This document shows, piece by piece, positions 22,601-30,548 of a DNA stretch of 47,988 bases. The notes beneath the pieces were generated by a model. That model did not search any database, was not told the origin of the DNA, and was given only the letters and a program-made list of their open reading frames with translations. This DNA comes from UBA7328 sp002471345. Lineage in GTDB: Bacteria > Bacteroidota > Bacteroidia > Chitinophagales > Saprospiraceae. The position numbers and the translations under genes are program-made. Position 1 is the first letter of the stretch. Every line of letters begins with the position of its first letter. The stretch lies in assembly GCA_964011275.1 (NCBI GenBank), contig CAXGOB010000036.1, positions 1 through 47,988 on the forward strand, read 5' to 3'.

Positions 22601-23522
22601 CGACAACTTGATGCAAAAAGGTAGCTGTTTCTCCTTTTTTTATGTGCCAATCACCCATTCTAGCTCTTACAGGTCCTACTCCTAGCTGACCATCCACTCT
22701 CCAAGGCTGAGGAAAGCCATCATTTTCGGGATGATCAAAAATTGCTATATGTCCATATTCTTCGAGTCCTTCAATCTCCATTCCTACATCCACCCACATG
22801 GCTCTCTGCCCTTCGGCATTATTGTTTTGATGTCTGGCAGCATTTATCACTTCACCCTGTATGCCATTACTCCACGGCATTCTGAGAAACATACCTCCAT
22901 AGTCAAATTCATTTATAGTAATGTCCTCTAGAGCCTTACCATTCCACTCCAGAGAAAGCAAAAAACGACTATTCTTTTCCTCAAAACTCCATATTTGTGT
23001 CTCCTCCATTATAGGCTCGTTCCCTTCATTCATCATGTGATATATGGTCTGCCATTTGATTTTTTGCCACTCTTCTTGAAGAAGCTCCATGGATACTCTT
23101 TCCCAATATCCATCTTCGGGATGGTGAAAAAAATCACGTCCAATCTGTTCTTGTATCCTATCTGGTTTGTCTTTTCTATAAAACCATTTTTTCAATGTAT
23201 CAGGTTCAATATGAGTGCCATTCACACGAGTAAAACCCCAATAGAGACCAGTCTGATGTTTATGATGTCCTGGACTATATTGTGTGAGTGAAGATTTAGA
23301 ATGAGGGGCCATGATGGGATGGAGGTAGGGTCTGTGATCACTCCTTGCATTCTGCGTCACAAGAGCCACGTCATTTCCTTCTCTATAAATTTTTATAGTT
23401 TCTTCTTCTTCTACAGCATAAAATTGGTCACTAAAAACGGAATCTGATTCACTCCCACATGATAATATCATCAAGGTGAGTACAATAAAAAAAAGACCTT
23501 TAGTAGTCGTATTTAGATTCAT
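19638..23522 (-). CDS. DUF6807 (PmoA-like) + PVC-type dehydrogenase + HEAT + cytochrome c lipoprotein
   Basis: This 1294-residue lipoprotein has its lipobox Cys at residue 22 (MILSCGSES). Residues ~35-345 match DUF6807, a beta-sandwich once labelled PmoA-like (YLHPIMAPHSKSSLTQYSPGHH, HHKHQTGLYWGFTRVNG). Residues ~365-740 are the DUF7133/TIGR02604 putative membrane-bound dehydrogenase propeller (GRMWIAENRDY, DTDKDGVADK, FHWGPDGWLYGLEG). Alpha-helical HEAT-like repeats cover ~760-1060. The C-terminus is a TIGR02603 haem domain with CGICH at 1173-1177 and a distal MMPEG. The composition suggests a periplasmic or cell-surface oxidoreductase on a sugar-like substrate passing electrons to haem c. 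The Gfo/Idh/MocA gene lies 13 bases upstream on the same strand, so the two are very probably one operon. Confidence 0.88.
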   Translation of the reverse strand: MNLNTTTKGLFFIVLTLMILSCGSESDSVFSDQFYAVEEEETIKIYREGNDVALVTQNARSDHRPYLHPIMAPHSKSSLTQYSPGHHKHQTGLYWGFTRVNGTHIEPDTLKKWFYRKDKPDRIQEQIGRDFFHHPEDGYWERVSMELLQEEWQKIKWQTIYHMMNEGNEPIMEETQIWSFEEKNSRFLLSLEWNGKALEDITINEFDYGGMFLRMPWSNGIQGEVINAARHQNNNAEGQRAMWVDVGMEIEGLEEYGHIAIFDHPENDGFPQPWRVDGQLGVGPVRARMGDWHIKKGETATFLHQVVAYEGEHDGAKMDSIWADYIGDDGMYNKAVLWGIAQKEALEAKLLSPQEAVDEMTIKEGYQVNAYASEPMITQPMAFCWDDKGRMWIAENRDYESRGDGFSNSGDSRILILEDTDKDGVADKQSVFLEGIPFPSAIAVGFDGLYLGAPPNLLYVSDADGDDKASKEDIKVLLTGWGIRDRHETINSFHWGPDGWLYGLEGFATPSKIRKPIGEGRIYGPHEAFPEDLLEADGVDINGGVWRYHPTKDRFEVVSHGFSNPWGIDHDAKGQLFISACVIPHLFHVIPGGIYHRQGGQHFNPHVYRDIRTIVDHRHRSAHGGARIYQSDAFPADQQGRLFMANIHEHAVLSDILKPNGSGFIASHGEDFMMANNAQWIGFSMEVGPEGGVYVLDWHDADICGKEVLHKETGRVFRIMPEESLAKDWAGRYEDLNLLSDSELVELQLSPSDWHGRRARLILQKRAQKGSIDSDATSLLQNLLEDKSNTDLRLKALWTMHNSQLIDKNGLIKLLNDSDEYIRAWAVQFLCEDKDASDVTLSKFTRMAAEEDSPVVRMYLATALQRMNNSDRWGIAEALVQYADDADDPNIPFMLWFGIEPIIEDDPSRAIEIASKSRIPMVTNHIARRLVDANQIEELTASLSSINGDKLHLLTGILDGLEGRTDIKEPSSWESIYDELKSDEILSPILLSIAQYFGSASAAKEMIALVKNATAKSDDRKNAISSLAAQKRIELIDHLPSLIGNDQLRIDAIRAIASYDHEDLGQLLMQKYEGFNTVEKQEAIQTMSSRSSYGWMLADAIKNETMPRKDIPSYIAIQLRRVVGNGFVEIWGPIDQLTGNKKAEYKKYQRLITDEAVANADLENGKLLFKSACGICHKMYGEGSDIGPDLTGSNRTNTTYLLGNIIEPSGVIQDDYKLVIITTRDGRTYSGNVIEENNRQVTIRVVGQEPIKVSKSEIQSREVTEKSMMPEGILNIFSDDEVLDMVAFLKTIDE

Positions 23523-23535
23523 AGCAGTAGGCTTT

Positions 23536-24663
23536 CTATGTTAAAGTAAATTCAGGTAATTTGATAATCTCACCTCCTCTGAGTGCTGATTCATGAGCTA
23601 ATATGCCGACACAGGTGATATTAGCAGATTGTACGGCATTGGGATAGGCTGAACGACCTTTAACTAAAGCATCGATGAACTCATGCACCATATGTGGATG
23701 CGATCCACCATGCCCTGCTCCCTGAGTAAATGAGAGATGCTGATTATCATCAGAATCATATACACCACCAGTAGTGAATGGCTGGATTTCTTCTGGTAGA
23801 AGATGAGCATAGTCAGGGCAACTTACCTCTGATGGGATTTCAGGTTCAGGCTTTTTAGCAGTATGTACGATGAGTGGTTTGTGTTCTATAATCGGCCATT
23901 CTACAGATTTTTTAGAACCATACACTTCAAAGCTTTCTCGGTATTGACGAGCTACATCATATAGAGATCTATAGACCTGTGCACTCACATCCGAATCTTT
24001 GAATTTAATATGAGTAGTCTCCACCGCAAATGGGCTATTATAGTGTTCATGCATCTCCTCACGGATGGTACCTGAACCAAAACACGATACATATTCTGCT
24101 TCTGACCTATTCAATGCCAAGACAGGTCCGACACAATGAGTGGCATAATACATCGGAGGAAGTCCGGGCCAATATCCTGGCCATCCATCCATATCTTGCT
24201 GATGACTCGCCTTGAGAAACTGTATTTTGCCTAATTCTCCATTTTCATACATTTCTTTCATGAATAAAAACTCACGAGCATATACGACAGTCTCCATCAT
24301 CATATAGGTGAGTCCAGTCTCCTTTGCAAGCCTTACTATCTCTTCACACTCTTCCACAGTCGTAGCCATCGGCACAGTACAAGCCACATGTTTTCCAGCC
24401 TTCAGTGCTTTTATAGATTGTATTCCATGATCAGGAATAGGAGTATTAATATGGACAGCATCTATATCAGGATCTAGGATCAATTCATCAAATGATGTAT
24501 ACCTTTTCGGAATATCGAAGGCATCACCAATTTCATCTAATTTGATTTGATTCCGTTGGCAGATAGCCACTAAGTTTACACCTTTATATCTTTGATAAAT
24601 AGGTATAAACTCTGCCCCAAAACCTAGGCCAACTATAGCAATATTGATATTTTTTTTGTCCAT
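23536..24663 (-). CDS. Gfo/Idh/MocA family protein lacking the usual EKP lysine
   Basis: This 375-residue protein has an N-terminal Rossmann fold (IAIVGLGFGAEF, residues 8-19; HINTPIPDH) and the alpha/beta C-terminal domain of sugar NAD(P)-dependent oxidoreductases. The catalytic EKP motif is replaced by TVP (96-98) in CTVPMATT, so the canonical lysine is Val97. From memory, this CTVPMAT form recurs in a subfamily, so it may be a real variant rather than damage. A C-terminal GAGHGGSHPHMVHEFIDAL is typical of planctomycete/Bacteroidota relatives. No signal peptide is visible. As first gene of an operon with the DUF6807/dehydrogenase lipoprotein it probably handles the same sugar or polyol. Confidence 0.88.
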   Translation of the reverse strand: MDKKNINIAIVGLGFGAEFIPIYQRYKGVNLVAICQRNQIKLDEIGDAFDIPKRYTSFDELILDPDIDAVHINTPIPDHGIQSIKALKAGKHVACTVPMATTVEECEEIVRLAKETGLTYMMMETVVYAREFLFMKEMYENGELGKIQFLKASHQQDMDGWPGYWPGLPPMYYATHCVGPVLALNRSEAEYVSCFGSGTIREEMHEHYNSPFAVETTHIKFKDSDVSAQVYRSLYDVARQYRESFEVYGSKKSVEWPIIEHKPLIVHTAKKPEPEIPSEVSCPDYAHLLPEEIQPFTTGGVYDSDDNQHLSFTQGAGHGGSHPHMVHEFIDALVKGRSAYPNAVQSANITCVGILAHESALRGGEIIKLPEFTLT

Positions 24664-25024
24664 ATTAACATCATTTTACAGAGCTCATCAAGATAAGAAT
24701 GAAATCGTTTTATTCTCAATTATTATATAATTCATTTGCCAATTCTCATTTGTAAAAACAAAATCGCTCTTGATATCAGAATCGTAGATTCACTTACAAT
24801 TAGCTGCTATTTGAGAAACTGTAATTACAAAAATTTGACATCACCTTTTTTTGGAAAGAATCACAAACAAGAACCAATCTATACTGTATTAACATCGTGC
24901 TATCTCAATTTAAATATTGAATAAGTATTAGTGGACTTATAAATTCAATTTTGAGCCAATTTAAACGAAACAGAATTCTGTGAGTGACAGTTTTGAAAGC
25001 GGTTAAAAATATAATATCCATGAC

Positions 25025-25162
25025 TAACTCCCCTAACCCCTCTCAAAAAGAGGGGAACAGCGGCATTAATAATCGATATGGCAAACGAATTAGAAATTTT
25101 AGTAAGGTCTGTTATTCTTGAAACTATGCCTCCTCTTTTGAAAGAGGAGATTGGCGGAGTTA
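25025..25162. repeat. REPIN-like palindromic repeat (138 bp)
   Basis: The left end begins TAACTCCCCTAACCCCTCT followed by AAAAAGAGGGG. The right end, read on the other strand, begins TAACTCCGCCAATCTCCTCT followed by AAAAGAGGAGG. Each arm is thus itself a hairpin (CCCCTCT/AGAGGGG and CTCCTCTTT/AAAGAGGAG), and the two arms are imperfect inverted copies around a ~65-base centre. This is the build of paired REP elements (REPIN) or a small non-autonomous element. It lies in a 553-base gene-free gap (24664-25216); the rest of that gap is AT-rich with nothing else I can name. Confidence 0.65.
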
Positions 25163-25216
25163 TATGATTACATGTAGCTCGATCAGAGTAATTGTATCAT
25201 AAAAACAAAACCTAAT

Positions 25217-26814
25217 TCACCCTCGATCTCTCATTTGTATTGATTTGGTTTCCCCAGCTTTTAAATCTACTTCAACTTCCTCAAAATTCCCATGTTTACT
25301 CCATCCTTTCAGGTGATATCTGCCTTCCATCAGGTATATGGCCTTTACATCAGCTCGGGATAGTCTATCTCTTTGCAGCTTTCCATTGGAGTCAATTCTA
25401 CTCAACCACAGCCTCTTATCTTTTACATCCATTACACTCCCACCCTGGTCTACATAATCTAATTTCAATATTCCTACAGGCACCTTCATCTCGATAATCT
25501 GATTTTCTTCAGCACTTACGACTACCCCTCTGGCAATGTGAGGAATAAGATTAGATCCTAAGTGCACATCATAAGATCTAGGTAATATCACCTTTCCATT
25601 ACTCCTATGGATATTATATTTTTCTTCTCCATCTTGATACAATTTAGAATGGAACTTTAACACTACATTATCCTTTGAAGTAGTAGTGATGAACTTTACT
25701 TTCACTGTATTCACCAGATTAAAAACAAGATCTTTTTTATCACCTTCTACGAGGGTCTCAGTAATAGATAAATGATTATCATTATTGACCTCAGCTCTAA
25801 ATTCATAGCTGCCTGGCATCACATATTGCCATTCATCAGGCCTCAAGCCTAGCTTCTGTTCATCATTTTGATATCCATAGGCCAATACTTCTTTCCTTTC
25901 TTCTCCTTTTTCAAAGAATTGAGTTCTCACTGCTGGTGGCTAACTTACTACTACCTCCACATCAGTTTCTCCTGATTGTGTGATTTCTATGGTCTTTTGC
26001 ACAGGCTTATATACCTCATCATTTTTTGTTTTCACTCCTACAGTAATATTTACCTTCCCCAGTGGCACACTAAATCTACCATCACTTCTTCCCTCTTGCC
26101 TTGTTTGGCCTGCAGCTTCTACTATACAATGCACCCATATCTTTTCTCCATCTTCAGTAAATCCTTTTATTCCTAATCTGTTAGATTCATTTTTTATAGA
26201 TATCTCTTTGAGGCTTTCCGCCAATTGACCTGACGACTGAGCATCTTTAAATTGTCCTCCTGATACATCAGCTATACACATAAGTGTATTCTTTTCCTTT
26301 TCTGTAAGCCCCAATCCTACTACATGCACTTTGATATTAATATCCTTATCTCTCCAAGACTTCATTAATGCACATGGATCAATGTCACAAGTCTCCAGAC
26401 CATCACTAATGAGTATGATCTCAGCTTCTTGGTCACCTATATCTTCTAGAGCTTTCATGAGACTGATGCCTATTGGGGTTCTTCCAGTTGGCTTTATAGC
26501 CAGAGCTCTATTTCTTATTTGATCTTTTACATCACTGACATTATTAAAAGGGACTAGTAATTCAGAGTCTTGGCAATCCTTCTCTCTATTGTGTCCATAT
26601 GCACGGAGGGCTACTTGATTGGATGCATCGAGATTATCCAGATAAGAGCTGAGTGCATTTTGTGCAGCTTCTATTTTCATCATATCATCTTCTAATCTGC
26701 CCCACATAGAGCAAGCCCCATCTAATATGATATAGGTTTTTAAGTAGCAATATCAGTTTGAGCAGTGAGGGATATAAAATGTAGAGAGCATACTAGTGTG
26801 AGAGAAATCTTCAT
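25217..26814 (-). pseudogene. Secreted von Willebrand factor A domain protein, broken by a frameshift and a TAG
   Basis: The ATG at 26812-26814 opens a signal peptide (MKISLTLVCSLHF, ending SLTAQ) that hits a stop after IAT. The frame then shifts by one at a five-A run (26737-26741) and resumes as KTYIILDGACSMWGRL. A VWA domain follows: DGACS in place of the usual DxSxS, PTGRTPIG with the MIDAS Thr, and ISDGLETCDIDPC with the MIDAS Asp. That frame meets TAG at 25940-25942, but the same frame continues as PPAVRTQFFEKGEER to a natural stop at 25217. The rest is beta-rich domains (YVMPGSYEFRAEV, GRYHLKGWSKHG). Restored, it would be a ~530-residue YfbK-like surface or periplasmic protein. Loss of the first MIDAS Ser (Ala instead) is also unusual. 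Confidence 0.8.
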
Positions 26815-26943
26815 AGGTTCTGTGGTTTTAGGCTCATTAATATAATGGGGTTTTAGTTTAAAAGGATAGATCCACCATATAAGGCTTTCATCAAAATGAG
26901 AATTCCAATCAAACCAACTGATTTTCGATCATAGTTAAAAGCA

Positions 26944-27005
26944 TTATCAATGGCCTAAAGACCATTGTCTATCTTGCTGACAATGTGGCTTTAGCCCATT
27001 GATAA
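26944..27005. repeat. Long imperfect inverted repeat downstream of the S74 fibre gene
   Basis: TTATCAATGGCCTAAAG at 26944-26960 pairs with the complement of CTTTAGCCCATTGATAA at 26989-27005. The complementarity runs on through ACCATTGTC and GACAATGTGG, leaving a small loop (TATCTTGCT region). Only a few of the ~26 pairs are mismatched. It may terminate the S74 gene transcript (minus strand), but its length and the GGGCTAAAGCC-like core resemble dispersed palindromes of Bacteroidota, so a mobile repeat is equally likely. Confidence 0.6.
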
Positions 27006-27031
27006 AAAAGTCTTTCTTTTATATTCAAACT

Positions 27032-29326
27032 CTATTCCTCTGTCTTCTCTTCATTAACCTCGTCTATCATCTTAGCCATGAGCATAGATTTCAGTTCATT
27101 AAGTTGTGACTCTAATGATTCAATTCGAGCTTCTTGATCTATAAATTTGTCCTGATATTCCTTACGCATAGCATTAGCAGCCTCAACAAGGAGCGGAGTC
27201 ATTTTGCTATAGTCCATTCCTTTGGCATATATTCCATTTTCTTCATATATCACCACCTCAGGCATTACTTCACCTACTTCTTCAGCAATGAACCCTACCG
27301 TATGCTTACCTCCATGAGCTTCATCCCAGTCAAAATAGACACCTCGTAGATTTGAGATCTTATCTAAAGGGTTGGTGATATTGACTATGTTTTTTTTCCA
27401 TCTGATTGATGAGTCATTTCCGTACATAGCATTTTCAGCCCAAAAATCCGCAGTAGTTCCATCACCATGAACGCCATATAGACTTCCTTTTCCAAAAACT
27501 CCGGTCACTCCTTTTCCAGATACATCTGGAAAAGCTGCTCCACCTTCTCCATACACGCCTATGTTTAAGGAGCTTTTTCCATAAACTCCATAATCTTTTG
27601 TACCCACACCATAGACTCCAAAAGAGTCCGTACTCATGCCATAGACACCTATACCTTGTCCATTTTGCCCATATACCGCATATCCTGTACTATCCGCTCT
27701 ACCGTGAACTCCATGTCCATCGCCAGAATTCTGACCATAAACCGCAGCACTTCCACTGGTTGTAAATCCTGACACTCCAAAACCATTAGTACTTACACCA
27801 TTGACGCCTCTACCATTAACACTATATCCACCCACTCCGGAAGAACTAGTTCTGGAACCAGAAACCCCGGTAGAACTGGTACTACTTCCTGACACGCCAC
27901 TACTACTAGTGCTTAGCCCATTCACCCCAGTACCACTTGTGCTTCGGCCATACACCCCTATACCTTTAGTATTCTCACCAAATACAGCAGAACTGGATGT
28001 ACTATCTGCTCTACCGTGAACTCCATATCCAACGCCAAAATTCCGACCATAAACCGCAGCACTTCCACTCGTTGTAAATCCTCTCACTCCAAATCCATTA
28101 GTACTTACACCATTGACGCCTATACCATTAAGGCTGGTTCCACCCACTCCGGTAGAACTAGTGCTGATACCTTGAGCCCCAAAACCATCAGTACTTTGTC
28201 CATACACACCAGAGTTATCTATGCTTTTTCCATACACCCCAATACCCTGAGTATTTTGACCATATACCGCATATCCTGTACTATCCGCTTTACCGTGAAC
28301 TCCATGTCCATCGCCAGAATTCTGACCATAAACCGCAGCACTTCCACTGGTTGTAAATCCTGACACTCCAAAACCATTAGTACTTACACCATTGACGCCT
28401 CTACCATTAACACTATATCCACCCACTCCGGAAGAACTAGTTCTGGAACCAGAAACCCCGGTAGAACTGGTACTACTTCCTGACACGCCACTACTACTAG
28501 TGCTTAGCCCATTCACCCCAGTACCACTTGTGCTTCGGCCATACACCCCTATACCTTTAGTATTCTCACCAAATACAGCAGAACTGGATGTACTATCTGC
28601 TCTACCGTGAACTCCATATCCAACGCCAAAATTCCGACCATAAACCGCAGCACTTCCACTCGTTGTAAATCCTCTCACTCCAAATCCATTAGTACTTACA
28701 CCATTGACGCCTATACCATTAAGGCTGGTTCCACCCACTCCGGTAGAACTAGTGCTGAAACCTTGAGCCCCAAAACCATCAGTACTTTGTCCATACACGC
28801 CAAAGTTATCTATGCTTTTTCCATACACCCCAATCCCTTTTGTGTTCTGACCGTAAACTGCAGAACTACCTAAGCTATCTGCCTTACCATATACCCCATA
28901 AAAATTTCCTTTATTTACACCCCGCACTCCGGCAATGCCACTGTTTGTAGTTCCATATACCCCATAATCACTATCACTCAGACCGAATACACCTGCTTCA
29001 CTAGTACTTTGCCCTTGTACCCCACGACCTCTTGTACTTCCTCCATATAAACCATATCCACTTGTACTTTCTCCTTGTACTGCAATTCCACTCTCACTTT
29101 TTGCTAATATTCCACGCGATCCTGCTGTAAAAAGTCCTCCTATGCCTTTTGTTGTTGATGGTAGGGAGGTTACCTTGAGTCCCACTACGTCTGTCGCACC
29201 TTTATAATTCACTGTGATTTTAGCTACAGTATCTGTGCTGGTATTGCCTTGCACATCTAGTTGAGATTGTGAGAAAAGTGACATGGAATTAAAAAGGCAT
29301 ACAACCAAAGCAAAAAGGTGTTTCAT
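27032..29326 (-). CDS. Repetitive fibre-like secreted protein with S74 intramolecular chaperone tail
   Basis: This 764-residue protein has a signal peptide (LVVCLFNSMSLFSQ). After a short beta domain, residues ~75-615 are made of dozens of 11-14-residue units of the form GVYGxSTSxxG or GVxGxSTxGxG, as in phage-tail-like or beta-helical trimeric fibres. The C-terminus (~635-764) is an endosialidase-type S74 chaperone: RWKKNIVNI, VGFIAEEVGEVMPEVV, YSKMTPLLVEAANAM, then a coiled coil. Ser639 and Lys644 occupy the positions of the self-cleavage dyad in the usual SDxRxK motif (here SSIRWK). It probably forms a surface trimer whose tail is removed after folding. An internal 591-bp duplication is described separately. 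Confidence 0.85.
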   Translation of the reverse strand: MKHLFALVVCLFNSMSLFSQSQLDVQGNTSTDTVAKITVNYKGATDVVGLKVTSLPSTTKGIGGLFTAGSRGILAKSESGIAVQGESTSGYGLYGGSTRGRGVQGQSTSEAGVFGLSDSDYGVYGTTNSGIAGVRGVNKGNFYGVYGKADSLGSSAVYGQNTKGIGVYGKSIDNFGVYGQSTDGFGAQGFSTSSTGVGGTSLNGIGVNGVSTNGFGVRGFTTSGSAAVYGRNFGVGYGVHGRADSTSSSAVFGENTKGIGVYGRSTSGTGVNGLSTSSSGVSGSSTSSTGVSGSRTSSSGVGGYSVNGRGVNGVSTNGFGVSGFTTSGSAAVYGQNSGDGHGVHGKADSTGYAVYGQNTQGIGVYGKSIDNSGVYGQSTDGFGAQGISTSSTGVGGTSLNGIGVNGVSTNGFGVRGFTTSGSAAVYGRNFGVGYGVHGRADSTSSSAVFGENTKGIGVYGRSTSGTGVNGLSTSSSGVSGSSTSSTGVSGSRTSSSGVGGYSVNGRGVNGVSTNGFGVSGFTTSGSAAVYGQNSGDGHGVHGRADSTGYAVYGQNGQGIGVYGMSTDSFGVYGVGTKDYGVYGKSSLNIGVYGEGGAAFPDVSGKGVTGVFGKGSLYGVHGDGTTADFWAENAMYGNDSSIRWKKNIVNITNPLDKISNLRGVYFDWDEAHGGKHTVGFIAEEVGEVMPEVVIYEENGIYAKGMDYSKMTPLLVEAANAMRKEYQDKFIDQEARIESLESQLNELKSMLMAKMIDEVNEEKTEE
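27671..28852. repeat. 591-bp in-frame tandem duplication inside the S74 fibre gene
   Basis: Copy 1 is 27671-28261 and copy 2 is 28262-28852. Over roughly the first 570 bases I find only a few differences (for example C/T at 27699/28290 and T/A at 28167/28758); divergence starts near 28240/28831. A period of 591 is exactly 197 codons, so the frame is kept. The high identity over and above the ordinary degenerate 13-residue repeats shows a recent event, or ongoing recombination. Confidence 0.9.
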
Positions 29327-29447
29327 GTTAAAATTTTAATTTGATACAAAAAATGTAAACCTCATTACACCTATCCGCCATGACTTTAGACCAAAGACTA
29401 TCGATATGATGAATACTACGATGTAAACATAGATAAATAATAATGGC

Positions 29448-29475
29448 AAAAAATAGGGTCTAGACCCTATTTTTT
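29448..29475. promoter_or_regulatory. Perfect 28-bp palindrome between divergent genes
   Basis: The half AAAAAATAGGGTCT (29448-29461) is followed directly by its exact reverse complement. It has a GC core flanked by A6 and T6, so it can act as an intrinsic terminator in both directions, or as a dyad operator. It lies in the 371-base gap (29327-29697) between the divergent S74 gene and the small secreted protein gene, where termination of either transcript is not expected. No other feature was recognised in that gap. Confidence 0.6.
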
Positions 29476-29697
29476 ACTACCTAAGACTCTGGATTATAAT
29501 ATTTTTAAGGAAGAAATATGATTAATTAAAGTTAGGATTTATAATCTATAATACTGTTAATGATCAGCTTATACATTATAAGTATATTTAATGTGAAAAT
29601 TATTCATTATTTTTATAAGAATACATAGGGGTAAGCTTCCCTATATCTTGTCTTGAGTGTGTAAACTGATTTTAAAAATGCTCTAAGACACTAGACC

Positions 29698-30273
29698 ATG
29701 AGAATTTTATTCATATTCGCAATCTCCCTCCTTACCTTAGGACTATTCGCTCAAGATGGTATGAACATTCAACTAGAACAGTCTTCAAATCCTTCTTGCC
29801 TTACACTTACCCTTACATCAGAAAATCCTGAAGATGTATTACTCAAAGGACAGAATTACAGATTTTTTTACAATGACAACCATCTAGACTTTGCAACTGC
29901 CAATGTGCAAGCAGAATTAGCCGTAAATAACTTCGGGACCCAAATCGCTCTTCATAGAGATAATTTGGCAAAAGAAATAAATGGACAAATTCCTTTTGAA
30001 GATACAATGGGATTTGTAAGCATGAATGTGATGCCCGAAAATGATGTTCTGGATAACGTGTATATGATAATGGGAAGAAAAGTAGATATCGCAGATGTAT
30101 GCTTTGCTCAAGAAGTGAATGTAAATGATGTAATCTTAGCAAGTCAGGATGTCACAAGTGATTACTCCAGAGCATACTGTGTAATCGACTGGGAATCAGC
30201 TGCTCAAGCTCAATTCACTACTGACCTTGAATTTTTGAGTGAAGACGACGATATCGACGAAAATAAAAAATAG
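29698..30273 (+). CDS. Small secreted protein of unknown function
   Basis: This 191-residue protein has a clear signal peptide (MRILFIFAISLLTLGLFAQ). The mature part is beta-rich: CLTLTLTSENPEDVLLKGQNYR and FFYNDNHLDF resemble the opening of cohesin-like or adhesin domains, but I cannot assign a family. The C-terminus is acidic (SEDDDIDENKK). No T9SS tail is present. A good terminator follows, so it is probably transcribed alone. It is divergent from the S74 fibre gene and might share regulation through the palindrome at 29448. Confidence 0.6.
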   Translation: MRILFIFAISLLTLGLFAQDGMNIQLEQSSNPSCLTLTLTSENPEDVLLKGQNYRFFYNDNHLDFATANVQAELAVNNFGTQIALHRDNLAKEINGQIPFEDTMGFVSMNVMPENDVLDNVYMIMGRKVDIADVCFAQEVNVNDVILASQDVTSDYSRAYCVIDWESAAQAQFTTDLEFLSEDDDIDENKK

Positions 30274-30320
30274 AGCCGTAACAGCCTATACCATACAACT
30301 CCAAGAATACCAATTATAAC

Positions 30321-30357
30321 AGCTCAAGTAGATGCAAATTTGCTTGAGCTTTCTGTT
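30321..30357 (+). terminator. Intrinsic terminator after the small secreted protein gene
   Basis: AGCTCAAG (30321-30328) and CTTGAGCT (30343-30350) form an 8-bp stem, with GCAAATTTGC in the loop able to pair further. TTCTGTTTTA follows. It lies 48 bases after the stop codon, in the right place and orientation. Confidence 0.65.
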
Positions 30358-30496
30358 TTATATTGAAACCATTTTTACCTTTCGCTTCCTACTGTTGCAG
30401 TACTCAAATCCATTTCCATTAAAATGCTCCTTTTCCTTAGTAGATTCCTAAAGAGATTCTCTAGATAGAAAGCTTTCATTCATCTGATTTAACGGG

Positions 30497-30525
30497 TTGA
30501 TAACATCTGTACTTTGTTATCTTTG
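30497..30525 (+). promoter_or_regulatory. Bacteroidota-type promoter of lepB
   Basis: TTG at 30497-30499 and TATCTTTG at 30518-30525 match the -33 and -7 (TANNTTTG) elements of the Bacteroidota housekeeping sigma factor, with an 18-base spacer. The predicted transcript start falls ~16 bases before the GTG start of lepB. Confidence 0.6.
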
Positions 30526-30548
30526 ACCATTCTTAAAAAAAGCTATAC

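Noticed and set aside
24736..24924. A 62-residue open frame upstream of the Gfo/Idh gene
   Set aside because: It is a chance frame in AT-rich DNA with no domain, signal peptide or neighbours supporting it.
27671..28852. CRISPR-like or non-coding repeat array
   Set aside because: The periodicity is a protein repeat of 11-14 residues in one continuous minus-strand frame with a 197-codon duplication; there are no constant repeats with unique spacers.
27801..28873. Plus-strand open frames across the S74 gene
   Set aside because: They are mirror frames of the repetitive minus-strand gene, duplicated with it, and their Pro/Leu/Thr-rich composition follows from the complementary codons.
27032..29326. 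Prophage tail-fibre gene
   Set aside because: It has a signal peptide and no capsid, tail, integrase or lysis genes nearby.
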